From Prauserella endophytica (GTDB lineage: Bacteria; Actinomycetota; Actinomycetes; Mycobacteriales; Pseudonocardiaceae), in contig NZ_SWMS01000025.1 of NCBI RefSeq assembly GCF_005146945.1, positions 34,717 to 98,716 on the forward strand: a stretch of 64,000 nt of DNA. Direction: 5' to 3'. Below the pieces are notes generated by a model, which saw nothing but the letters and a program-made list of their open reading frames with translations, made no database searches and was not told where the DNA came from. Both the position numbers and the translations under genes were made by a program. This document shows, piece by piece, positions 34,840 through 43,261 of the stretch. Every line of letters starts with the position of its first letter. Within the stretch, counting starts at the first letter, position 1.

Positions 34840-34851
34840 TGAAACGTTTCA
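34840..34851. promoter_or_regulatory. LacI-type operator of the rhamnose operon
   Basis: TGAAACGTTTCA is a perfect 12-base palindrome with the central CG typical of LacI-family operators. It sits 24 bases before the GTG of the ABC ATPase gene, where a bound repressor would block transcription. Confidence 0.75.
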
Positions 34852-34875
34852 CGATCTCCACCGAAGGAGGACATC

Positions 34876-36393
34876 GTGGCAGCACCGGAACACACCGGCG
34901 TGCCGCTACTCGAGCTCCGCGACGTCACCAAGTCGTTTCAGGCGGTCCGCGCCCTGCGCGGCGTCTCCCTCGCGCTCCGTGCCGGGGAGGTGCACGCGCT
35001 GGCGGGCGAGAACGGCGCGGGCAAGTCGACCGTCGTCCGGATCATCGGCGGCGAGCACCAGCCCGACAGCGGCGAGGTCCTCCTCGACGGGGAGCCCGTG
35101 CGTTTCTCCTCGCCGCGCGAGGCACAGCAGCGCGGCGTCGCAGTCATCCACCAGGAACCCATCCAGTTCCCCGACCTCTCCGTCGCCGAGAACGTGTTCA
35201 TGGGCCGCCAGCCGCTGCGCCCTGGCCGCCGCATCGACCGCAGGGCCATGCACCGCAGGGCCTCCGAGGTGTTCGAGCAGCTCGGCGTGCCGATCGACCC
35301 GGCGCGGCAGACCCGGGGCCTCTCCATCGCCGACCAGCAGATCATCGAGATCGCCAAGGCGCTGGTCGCCGACGCGCGGATCATCGTGATGGACGAGCCG
35401 ACGGCCGCACTGTCCGCTGTGGAGGCCGAGCGGTTGTTCCGCGTCGCGCGCGGACTCGCCGAACGCGGCGCGGCGCTGCTGTTCATCTCCCACCGCCTCG
35501 ACGAGATGTACGCACTGTGCGACCGGGTCACCGTGCTTCGCGACGGCTCGTTCGTCGTCACCGAGCGGATGGACGACATCGACAACGACACGCTCGTGCG
35601 CCGCATGGTGGGCCGGTCGGTGGAGCAGCTCTTCCCCAAGCGCGACACCGAGGTGGGCGACGAGGTGCTGGTGGTCGACGGCCTCACGCGGGCCGGTGTC
35701 TACCGGGACATCTCCTTCTCCGTGCGCCGCGGCGAGATCGTCGGACTGGCCGGGCTGGTCGGCTCGGGCCGGTCCGAAGTGGTCAGAGCCGTCTTCGGCG
35801 TGGACGACCGGGACTCGGGAACCGTGACGGTGAACGGGAAACCACTGCCGAAGAGCAAGCCGCGCACCGCGATCGAGCAGGGCATCGCGCTGGTGCCGGA
35901 GGACCGCAGGGAGCAGGGGCTCGTGCTCGAGCTGTCCATCGAGCGCAACGCGAGCCTCGCGCGGCTGAAGCAGGTCTCGCCGGGCGGGCTCACCCGCCAG
36001 TCGAGGGAACGCGAGCTCGCACGCACGTGGGGCGAGCGGCTCTCGCTGAAGTTCGGCAGCCTCTCCGACCCCGCCGCCACGCTCTCCGGCGGCAACCAGC
36101 AGAAGGTCGTGCTCGGCAAGTGGCTTGCCACCGAGCCGTCGGTGCTGATCGTCGACGAGCCGACGCGCGGCATCGACATCGGCGCCAAGGTCGAGGTCCA
36201 CGCGCTGCTGTCCGACCTCGCCGCCGAGGGCATGGCGGTGCTGCTGATCTCCTCCGAGCTGCCGGAGGTGCTCGGCATGGCCGACCGCGTGCTCGTGATG
36301 CACGAGGGCCGGATCACCGCCGAGCTGTCCCGCGACGAGGCCACCGAGGAGTCCGTCATGTACGCCGCGACAGGCAACGGGAGTGCCGCATGA
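34876..36393 (+). CDS. rhaT: Rhamnose ABC transporter, ATP-binding protein (two fused ABC domains)
   Basis: The 505-residue protein has two ATPase halves. The first has Walker A GENGAGKST near 48 and Walker B VMDEPTAAL; the second has a degenerate P-loop GLVGSGRSE near 295 and signature LSGGNQQKVV with VDEPTRGIDIG. Such fused ATPases drive CUT2-type sugar importers. The GTG start is preceded by AAGGAGGA. It begins the rhamnose operon and overlaps the first permease by four bases. The symbol follows the rhizobial naming, not the E. coli RhaT permease. Confidence 0.88.
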   Translation: MAAPEHTGVPLLELRDVTKSFQAVRALRGVSLALRAGEVHALAGENGAGKSTVVRIIGGEHQPDSGEVLLDGEPVRFSSPREAQQRGVAVIHQEPIQFPDLSVAENVFMGRQPLRPGRRIDRRAMHRRASEVFEQLGVPIDPARQTRGLSIADQQIIEIAKALVADARIIVMDEPTAALSAVEAERLFRVARGLAERGAALLFISHRLDEMYALCDRVTVLRDGSFVVTERMDDIDNDTLVRRMVGRSVEQLFPKRDTEVGDEVLVVDGLTRAGVYRDISFSVRRGEIVGLAGLVGSGRSEVVRAVFGVDDRDSGTVTVNGKPLPKSKPRTAIEQGIALVPEDRREQGLVLELSIERNASLARLKQVSPGGLTRQSRERELARTWGERLSLKFGSLSDPAATLSGGNQQKVVLGKWLATEPSVLIVDEPTRGIDIGAKVEVHALLSDLAAEGMAVLLISSELPEVLGMADRVLVMHEGRITAELSRDEATEESVMYAATGNGSAA

Positions 36394-37391
36394 GCCGACT
36401 TCGCGCGCTGCTCTCCGGGCGTGAGCTGAGCATCGTCGTCGCGCTCGTCGCCGTGGTGGGTGTGACCACAGCGACCAACCCGTCCTTCCTGAGCGCGCAG
36501 GGCATCCACGACCTGTTCCTCAACGCGTCGATCATCGCGCTGCTCGCCATCGGCCAGACGCTCCTGGTGATCACGCGCAACATCGACCTCTCCGTGGGCT
36601 CGGTGATGGGCCTGACCGCCTACATGTCGGGCCAGATGTTCATCGCCGACCACGACACGCCAACGATCCTCGTGGTGCTCGCGGGCATGGCACTCGGCGC
36701 GGCGTGCGGCGCGTTCAACGGGGCGCTCGTGGCCATCGCGAAGGTGCCCGCGCTCGTGGTGACGCTGGGAACGCTGTACGTCTTCCGCGGCATCAACTAC
36801 GGCTGGGCGAGCGCCACGGGCGTGCACCAGATCAACGCCGACCAGATGTCGCAGGGCTTCCTCGCGTTCGGCAGCGGTTCGATACTGGGCATCCCACACC
36901 TCACGCTGATCGCGCTGGCCGCACTGGTGATCGCCGCGTACGCGCTGCACAACTGGCGCTCCGGCCGCGAGCTGTACGCGATCGGCTCCAACCCGCAGGC
37001 GGCGCGCCTTGCCGGTATCCCCGCTGGCAAGCGGGTGTTCACGGCGTTCGTCGTGTCCGGAGCGCTCGTCGGGCTCGCGGGCGTGCTGCACGCGTCGTAC
37101 TTCGGCACGATCAATGCCTCGGTCGGCACCGGCCGCGAGCTCGCCGTGGTCGCGGCCGTGGTGGTGGGCGGGGTCGCCATCTTCGGCGGCAGCGGGACGG
37201 TGCTCGGCGCCGTGCTCGGTGCGCTGCTGCTGACCACGATCACGAGCGCGCTGCCCATCCTCGGCGTGCCCGCCTTCTGGCAGCGCGCCGTCGACGGCGC
37301 CGCGCTGCTGCTCGCGATCTCGCTGGACCGGGCGGTGATGGTGCGACTAGCCGAGCGCCTCCGGAAGGAAAGGAGCCTGCGCCGTGCGTGA
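36390..37391 (+). CDS. rhaP: Rhamnose ABC transporter permease 1
   Basis: The 333-residue BPD/LivH-type permease has eight to ten helices and the CUT2 family marks: GQTLLVITRNIDLSVGSVMGL near 56, GRELYAIGSNPQAARLAGI near 190 and the EAA-like VVGGVAIFGGSGTVLGAVLG near 257. It forms the channel with the second permease. Translation is coupled to the ATPase through ATGA. Confidence 0.87.
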   Translation: MSRLRALLSGRELSIVVALVAVVGVTTATNPSFLSAQGIHDLFLNASIIALLAIGQTLLVITRNIDLSVGSVMGLTAYMSGQMFIADHDTPTILVVLAGMALGAACGAFNGALVAIAKVPALVVTLGTLYVFRGINYGWASATGVHQINADQMSQGFLAFGSGSILGIPHLTLIALAALVIAAYALHNWRSGRELYAIGSNPQAARLAGIPAGKRVFTAFVVSGALVGLAGVLHASYFGTINASVGTGRELAVVAAVVVGGVAIFGGSGTVLGAVLGALLLTTITSALPILGVPAFWQRAVDGAALLLAISLDRAVMVRLAERLRKERSLRRA

Positions 37392-38439
37392 GAAACTGCT
37401 CCGCTGGGAGTCGGTCCTCCTGCTGTTGTGCATCTTCGTGTTCGTGTGGGGCTCGGCGAGCACGCCCGGCTTCGCCGAGACCGACAACATCAGCTTCCTG
37501 CTGCTGGACTACACCGAGGTCGCGCTGCTCGCGCTGGCGCTGCTGCCGATCATCCTCACCGGCGAGATCGACCTTTCGGTGGCGTCGATCCTCGGCTTCT
37601 GCTCCGCCCTCACGGGTGTGCTGTGGGACGCGGGGATGTCGTTCGAGTCGATCGTGCCGATCGTGCTCGTCGCGGGCGCGGTGCTCGGCTCGCTCAACGC
37701 GACGCTGATCGTGAGGTTCGCCCTGCCCGCGCTCGCGGTCACCATCGGCACGCTCGGCCTCTACCGGGGGCTCGCGTACGTGGTGCTCGGCGACGGCGCG
37801 GTCACGGGCTTTCCCGACGTCTACCGTCCGATCGCGACGGAGGAGATCCCCGGCACGTTCCTGCCGTACGCGACGCTGGTGGTGCTGCTGCTCGGCGTGC
37901 TCGTCGCCGTGGTCGTGCACTACACACCGGTTGGCCGCTCGCTGTATGCGATCGGGCTCGGCGAGCAGACGGCGCGGTTCTCCGGAATTCGCGTGCAGCG
38001 CATCAAGTTCGTGCTCTACATCGTGTCGGGCATCCTGTGCGCGATCGCCTCGCTCGTCTACACGTTGCGCTACAACAGCGCCCGCGCCGACAACGCCAAC
38101 GGCATGGAGTTGATCGCGGTCGCGGCCGTGCTGCTCGGCGGGGTGTCGATCTTCGGCGGCCGGGGCACGGTCGTCGGCGTCGCGAGCGCCCTGCTGCTGA
38201 TGGCCGGGCTGCGCAACGTGCTGTTCCTCAACGACGTGACCAACGAGATCCAGAACGTGATCAACGGCCTGCTGCTGATCATCTCGGTTCTGGTTCCCGT
38301 GGTCGCGAACCTGGTGCGCAGGCGGCGTACACCGGCCGCGGCGGCGATACCGGGATCACCACCACCGCAGGAAACCCTGCCAGACCCCGTGGGGGCGACC
38401 GCCGCCCCGCACGGCACCCCCGAGGAGGACCAAAGATGA
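37384..38439 (+). CDS. rhaQ: Rhamnose ABC transporter permease 2
   Basis: The 351-residue permease has the same fold, with LLPIILTGEIDLSVASILGF near 53 and GVSIFGGRGTVVGVASALL near 240. Its C-terminal 40 residues are a polar Pro-rich tail not seen in permease 1. Start GTG overlaps permease 1 by eight bases, with GGAAAGGAG in front; stop overlaps the binding protein start. Confidence 0.87.
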   Translation: MREKLLRWESVLLLLCIFVFVWGSASTPGFAETDNISFLLLDYTEVALLALALLPIILTGEIDLSVASILGFCSALTGVLWDAGMSFESIVPIVLVAGAVLGSLNATLIVRFALPALAVTIGTLGLYRGLAYVVLGDGAVTGFPDVYRPIATEEIPGTFLPYATLVVLLLGVLVAVVVHYTPVGRSLYAIGLGEQTARFSGIRVQRIKFVLYIVSGILCAIASLVYTLRYNSARADNANGMELIAVAAVLLGGVSIFGGRGTVVGVASALLLMAGLRNVLFLNDVTNEIQNVINGLLLIISVLVPVVANLVRRRRTPAAAAIPGSPPPQETLPDPVGATAAPHGTPEEDQR

Positions 38440-39524
38440 TCCACCACCGATGGAGCGGGAAGCGGGCGTTGCTCGCGGTGACCAGCATGGGCCTCGCGGC
38501 CGCGCTGGTGGCCGGCTGTGGCGGCACGACCAAGGACAGCGCCGAGTCCGGCAGCGGATCCGGCGCGAACTCCGAGAAGGTCGCCGACCCGAACGCCCCG
38601 ATCAAGGAGGGGCTGCAGATCGCCTTCCTGCCGAAGGAGATCGACAACCCCTACGAGAACATCGTCGACCAGGGTGGCATCGCGGCGGTCGCCGAGCTCA
38701 AGGGCACCGGCAAGGAGGTCGGCCCCTCGGACGCCTCCGCGTCGTCGCAGGTCTCCTACATCAACACGCTGGTGCAGCAGAACCAGGACGCGATCGTGAT
38801 CGCGGCCAACGACCCCAACGCCGTCGCTCCCGCGCTCAAGGACGCGATGGCGAAGGGCATCGCGGTCGTCAGCTACGACTCCGACGCCGCGGTGGACGCG
38901 CGCCAGGTGTTCGTCAACCAGGCCGACTCCGAGTCGATCGGCCGTTCCCAGATCCAGATGGTGTCCGAGCAGATCGGCGGCAAGGGCAAGATCGCGATCC
39001 TGTCCGCGACCCCGAACGCGACGAACCAGAACACCTGGATCGAGTTCATGAAGGACGAGCTGAAGAAGCCGGAGTACAAGGACATCGAGCTGGTCACCGT
39101 CGCATACGGGGACGACGACGACCAGAAGTCCTTCCAGGAGACGCAGGCACTGCTGTCCTCCAACCCGGACCTGAAGGCGATCGTCTCGCCGACCACCGTC
39201 GGCATCTCGGCCGCCGCGCGCTACATCTCGTCGTCGCCGTACAAGGGCAAAGTGGTGCTCACCGGTCTCGGCACCCCGAACCAGATGCGCCAGTTCATCA
39301 AGGACGGCACGGTGAAGGAGTTCGCGCTGTGGGACCCGGAGCAGCTCGGATACCTCGCGGGCTACGCCGCAGCCGCGCTGGCCTCCGGCCAGATCACCGG
39401 CAAGGAAGGTGAGGTCCTCAAGGCGGGCAAGCTCGGCGAGCGCAAGATCGGCAAGAACGGGGAGATCATCCTCGGCCCGCCGACCACGTTCAACGCCGAC
39501 AACATCGACGAGTACGACTTCTGA
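38436..39524 (+). CDS. rhaS: Rhamnose-binding lipoprotein of the ABC transporter
   Basis: The 362-residue protein has a lipoprotein signal with lipobox LVAGC and cysteine 28, a Ser/Gly-rich linker, and a type I sugar-binding domain: AFLPKEIDNPYENIVDQGG, VSYINTLVQQNQDAIVIAAND and VSYDSDAAVDARQVFVNQAD. These segments match known rhamnose-binding proteins of CUT2 systems. It would capture L-rhamnose outside the membrane. GAGGAGG lies nine bases before the ATG. Confidence 0.88.
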   Translation: MIHHRWSGKRALLAVTSMGLAAALVAGCGGTTKDSAESGSGSGANSEKVADPNAPIKEGLQIAFLPKEIDNPYENIVDQGGIAAVAELKGTGKEVGPSDASASSQVSYINTLVQQNQDAIVIAANDPNAVAPALKDAMAKGIAVVSYDSDAAVDARQVFVNQADSESIGRSQIQMVSEQIGGKGKIAILSATPNATNQNTWIEFMKDELKKPEYKDIELVTVAYGDDDDQKSFQETQALLSSNPDLKAIVSPTTVGISAAARYISSSPYKGKVVLTGLGTPNQMRQFIKDGTVKEFALWDPEQLGYLAGYAAAALASGQITGKEGEVLKAGKLGERKIGKNGEIILGPPTTFNADNIDEYDF

Positions 39525-39853
39525 TGGCCACCGGACCTCGGCGTGTCTGCTTCCTGCTCAGGGTGAAGCCGGACCGCATGGACGAGTACCGGCGCAGACA
39601 CGCCGAGGTCTGGCCAGAGATGCGGGCGGCGTTGCGGGAGACCGGCTGGGGCAACTACTCGCTGTTCCTCGCCCCGGACGGTCTGCTCGTCGGCTACTTC
39701 GAGACCGACGACCTCGACGCCGCACTCGAAGGCATGGCAGCAAAGGAAGTCAACGCCAGGTGGCAGGCCGAGATGGCCGAGTTCTTCGAGAACCTCGACG
39801 GCGCGCCCGACGAAGGCATCGTGCCGCTGCCCGAGGTCTTCCATCTCGACTGA
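39524..39853 (+). CDS. rhaM: L-rhamnose mutarotase
   Basis: The 109-residue dimeric alpha/beta-barrel protein carries the family's RVCFLLRVKPDRMDEYRRRH start, the active-site region HAEVWPEM and NYSLFLAPDG, and the final W/F pattern near PLPEVFHLD. It interconverts alpha- and beta-rhamnose so that the isomerase can use the imported sugar. Its ATG overlaps the binding protein stop. Confidence 0.93.
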   Translation: MATGPRRVCFLLRVKPDRMDEYRRRHAEVWPEMRAALRETGWGNYSLFLAPDGLLVGYFETDDLDAALEGMAAKEVNARWQAEMAEFFENLDGAPDEGIVPLPEVFHLD

Positions 39854-39878
39854 TCCACACCACAAGAGGGAGGGCTCC

Positions 39879-41045
39879 ATGTCCGACTACTCCGCCGTCA
39901 AAGCCGCGCTGCGTGAGCAGCGCATCGAGACCCCCTCGTGGGCCTTCGGCAACTCCGGCACGCGGTTCAAGGTGTTCGCGCAGGAGGGGATCCCGCGCGA
40001 CGCCTACGAGAAGATCGCGGACGCTGCGACCGTGCACCGGTTCACCGGTGTCGCGCCGAGCGTCGCGGTGCACATCCCTTGGGACAGGGTCGACGACTAC
40101 GCCGACCTCGCCAAGCACGCGGAGAACCTGGGCGTGCGCATCGGCGCCGTCAACCCCAACGTGTTCCAGGACGACGACTACCGGCTCGGCAGTGTCTGCA
40201 ACCCGGACCCGGCCGTGCGGAAGAAGGCGCTCGGGCACCTGCTCGACTGCGTCGACATCATGGACGTGACGGGTTCGCGGGACCTGTCGATCTGGCTGGC
40301 GGACGGGCTCAACTACCCGGGCCAGGACTCCATCGCCGACCGGCAGGCGCGGCTGGAGGAGGCGCTCGCCGCGGTGTACGAGCGGCTGGGCGAGAACCAG
40401 CGGATGCTGCTGGAGTACAAGTTCTTCGAGCCCGCGTTCTACGCCACCGACGTGCCCGACTGGGGCACCAGCTACGCGCACTGCCTCGAGCTCGGCGAGA
40501 AGGCGCAGGTGCTCGTGGACACCGGGCACCACGCGCCCGGCACCAACATCGAGTTCATCGTGGCGTTCCTGCTGCGCAAGCGCAGGCTCGGCGGTTTCCA
40601 CTTCAACTCGCGGTTCTACGCCGACGACGATCTGATGGTGGGCGCCGCCGACCCGTACCAGCTGTTCCGGATCATGGTCGAGATCGTGCTGGGCGGTGGG
40701 CTCGACGCGGCATCGGGCGTCGCGTTCATGCTCGACCAGTGCCACAACATCGAGCCGAAGGTCCCCGCGCTGATCCGCTCGGTGCTGAACGTCCAGGAGG
40801 CCACGGCGAAGGCCCTGCTCGTGGACGCCGACGCGTTGCGGAAGGCGCAGCAGGCCGGGGATGTGCTGGGCGCCAACGGGATTCTCACCGACGCCTTCGC
40901 CACGGACGTCCGCCCGCTGCTCGGGGAGCTGCGCGAGGAGATGGGCCTCGACCCGGATCCGATGTCCGCGTACAAGCGCAGCGGCTACGCGGAGCGGATC
41001 GTCGCCGAGCGCGTGGGCGGCACCGCCGCCGGATGGGGAGCGTGA
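39879..41045 (+). CDS. rhaI: L-rhamnose isomerase
   Basis: The 388-residue TIM barrel enzyme converts L-rhamnose to L-rhamnulose. Marks are PSWAFGNSGTRFKVF near 20, the metal-binding region EYKFFEPAFYATDVPDWG near 185 and DTGHHAPGTNIEFIV near 222, and GGFHFNSRFYADDDL near 247. This is the Pseudomonas stutzeri-like form rather than the E. coli RhaA form. AGGGAGGG lies before the ATG, and the next gene begins one base after the stop. Confidence 0.93.
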   Translation: MSDYSAVKAALREQRIETPSWAFGNSGTRFKVFAQEGIPRDAYEKIADAATVHRFTGVAPSVAVHIPWDRVDDYADLAKHAENLGVRIGAVNPNVFQDDDYRLGSVCNPDPAVRKKALGHLLDCVDIMDVTGSRDLSIWLADGLNYPGQDSIADRQARLEEALAAVYERLGENQRMLLEYKFFEPAFYATDVPDWGTSYAHCLELGEKAQVLVDTGHHAPGTNIEFIVAFLLRKRRLGGFHFNSRFYADDDLMVGAADPYQLFRIMVEIVLGGGLDAASGVAFMLDQCHNIEPKVPALIRSVLNVQEATAKALLVDADALRKAQQAGDVLGANGILTDAFATDVRPLLGELREEMGLDPDPMSAYKRSGYAERIVAERVGGTAAGWGA

Positions 41046-41046
41046 C

Positions 41047-43083
41047 ATGACCAACCAGGCCGTCACCGATCTGCTCGCGCGCTCGCACGCGCTCGGCGCC
41101 GACCGGCGCAACACCAACTACGCGGGCGGCAACGCCTCCGCGAAGGGCACCGACCTGGACCCGGCGACCAACGCCGAGGTGGAGCTGATGTGGGTCAAGG
41201 GCTCCGGTGGCGACCTCGGCACCCTGAAGGAGACCGGCCTCGCGGTACTGCGGCTCGACCGCATGCGTGCGCTCGTGGACGTCTACCCGGGCGAGGAGCG
41301 CGAGGACGAGATGGTCGCCGCGTTCGACTACTGCCTGCACGGTAAGGGCGGCGCTGCCCCGAGCATCGACACCGCGATGCACGGCCTCGTCGACGCGGCG
41401 CACGTGGACCACCTGCACCCCGACTCCGGAATCGCCATCGCCACCGCGGTGGACGGCGAGGAGCTGACCCGCAAGGTGTTCGGCGACCGCGTCGTGTGGG
41501 TGCCGTGGCGGCGGCCCGGGTTCCAGCTGGGCCTCGACATCGCGGCGATCAAGCAGGCAAACCCGCAGGCCATCGGTTGCGTCCTCGGCGGGCACGGCAT
41601 CACGGCGTGGGGCGACACGAGCGAGCAGTGCCAGGCGCACTCGCTGGAGATCATCCGCACCGCGGAGGCGTACCTCGCCGAGCACGGCGACCCCGAGCCG
41701 TTCGGCAAGGCGCTGCCCGGCTACGAGCCGCTTCCCGAAGAAGAGCGGCGAGCCCGCGCGGCACTGTTGTTCCCCGTGCTGCGCGGGCTCGCGTCCACCG
41801 ACTCGCCTCAGCTGGGGCACTTCACCGACAGCCCCGAAGTGCTCGAGTTCCTCGCCCACGAGAAGCACCCCGCGCTCGCGGCGCTCGGCACGTCGTGCCC
41901 GGACCACTTCCTGCGCACCAAGGTCGCACCGCTCGTGGTGGACCTCCCCGGCAGCGCGCCGATCGACGATGTGCTCGACCGGATCAGGGAGCTGCACGCG
42001 GCCTACCGCGAGGACTACGCCGCCTACTACCGGCGGCACGCGACGCCGGACTCGCCGCCGATGCGGGGCGCCGACCCGGCGATCGTGCTGGTGCCCGGCG
42101 TCGGCATGTTCAGCTTCGGGCGCGACAAGCAGACCGCGCGCGTGGCGGGCGAGTTCTACGTCAACGCGATCAACGTGATGCGCGGCGCAGAGTCGGTGTC
42201 GACGTACGCGCCGATCCCGGAGTCGGAGAAGTTCCGCATCGAGTACTGGGAGCTGGAGGAGGCCAAGCTGCGGCGGATGCCGAAGCCGAAGCCGCTCGCG
42301 ACCAGGATCGCCCTCGTGACCGGCGGCGGCTCCGGCATCGGCAGGGCGATCGCGCACCGGCTCGCCGCCGAGGGCGCGTGCGTGGCCGTGGCCGACCGCG
42401 ACCTCTCCTCGGCGACCGAGGTGGCCGAGGAGATCGGCAACACCGACCGGGCCGTGGCCGTGGCCGTGGACGTCACCGACGAGGACGGCATCGCCGCGGC
42501 GGTGGCTGCCACGTCACTCGCGTTCGGCGGCGTGGACCTGGTGGTGAACAACGCCGGGCTGTCCGTGTCGAAGCCGCTGCTGGAGACCAGCGCGAAGGAC
42601 TGGGACCTCCAGCACGACGTGATGGCGCGCGGCTCGTTCCTCGTGTCGCGCGAGGCGGCGCGCGTGATGGTGGCGCAGGGCCTTGGCGGCGACATCGTCT
42701 ACATCGTCAGCAAGAACGGGGTCTTCGCGGGCCCCAACAACATCGCCTACGGCGCGACGAAGGCCGATCAGGCGCATCAGGTGCGGCTGCTGGCGGCGGA
42801 GCTCGGCGAGCACGGCATCCGCGTCAACGGTGTCAACCCCGACGGCGTGGTGCGCGGCTCCGGCATCTTCGCGTCCGGCTGGGGCGCGCAGCGCGCGGCC
42901 GTGTACGGGGTGCCGGAGGAGGAGCTGGGTGCCTTCTACGCGAAGCGGACCCTGCTCAAACGGGAGGTGCTGCCCGAGCACGTCGCGGGCGCGGTGTTCG
43001 TGCTGACCGCGGGCGACCTCTCCCACACCACCGGCCTGCACATCCCGGTCGACGCCGGTGTCGCAGCCGCGTTCCTGAGGTGA
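41047..43083 (+). CDS. rhaD: Bifunctional rhamnulose-1-phosphate aldolase / short-chain dehydrogenase
   Basis: The 678-residue protein joins two enzymes. Residues 1 to about 410 are a class II aldolase with NYAGGNASAKG, a zinc-binding HVDHLHPDS near 118 and GGHGITAW near 180. From about 425 it is an SDR with the NAD motif VTGGGSGIGRA, NNAGLS and catalytic YGATK near 573. The aldolase would split rhamnulose-1-phosphate into dihydroxyacetone phosphate and L-lactaldehyde, and the dehydrogenase would oxidise the lactaldehyde to L-lactate. This fused type is known in Bacillus as RhaEW. LutABC downstream fits that product. Confidence 0.92.
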   Translation: MTNQAVTDLLARSHALGADRRNTNYAGGNASAKGTDLDPATNAEVELMWVKGSGGDLGTLKETGLAVLRLDRMRALVDVYPGEEREDEMVAAFDYCLHGKGGAAPSIDTAMHGLVDAAHVDHLHPDSGIAIATAVDGEELTRKVFGDRVVWVPWRRPGFQLGLDIAAIKQANPQAIGCVLGGHGITAWGDTSEQCQAHSLEIIRTAEAYLAEHGDPEPFGKALPGYEPLPEEERRARAALLFPVLRGLASTDSPQLGHFTDSPEVLEFLAHEKHPALAALGTSCPDHFLRTKVAPLVVDLPGSAPIDDVLDRIRELHAAYREDYAAYYRRHATPDSPPMRGADPAIVLVPGVGMFSFGRDKQTARVAGEFYVNAINVMRGAESVSTYAPIPESEKFRIEYWELEEAKLRRMPKPKPLATRIALVTGGGSGIGRAIAHRLAAEGACVAVADRDLSSATEVAEEIGNTDRAVAVAVDVTDEDGIAAAVAATSLAFGGVDLVVNNAGLSVSKPLLETSAKDWDLQHDVMARGSFLVSREAARVMVAQGLGGDIVYIVSKNGVFAGPNNIAYGATKADQAHQVRLLAAELGEHGIRVNGVNPDGVVRGSGIFASGWGAQRAAVYGVPEEELGAFYAKRTLLKREVLPEHVAGAVFVLTAGDLSHTTGLHIPVDAGVAAAFLR

Positions 43084-43090
43084 GGTTGAT

Positions 43091-43225
43091 GCAGTGAAGG
43101 CCACCATGCCTGCGTTGGACGCAGTGAAGGTGGCCTTCACTGCGGGGTGGGCGTTCCGTGGTGGGCCTTGATGCAGTGAAGGCCACCATGCCTGCGTTGA
43201 ACGCAGTGAAGGTGGCCTTCACTGC
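43091..43225. repeat. Cluster of four family A palindromic repeats
   Basis: Copies lie at 43091-43113, 43121-43143, 43173-43195 and 43203-43225. They form two near-identical pairs 82 bases apart, each pair made of a variant copy (CCACCATGCC in place of the right arm) and a perfect copy, with starts 30 bases apart. They fill the 178-base gap inside the rhamnose gene run and may part it into two transcripts. Confidence 0.88.
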
Positions 43226-43261
43226 ATCGGCGGACCGGCTTTTCTTGACAGAGGAGGCTCC

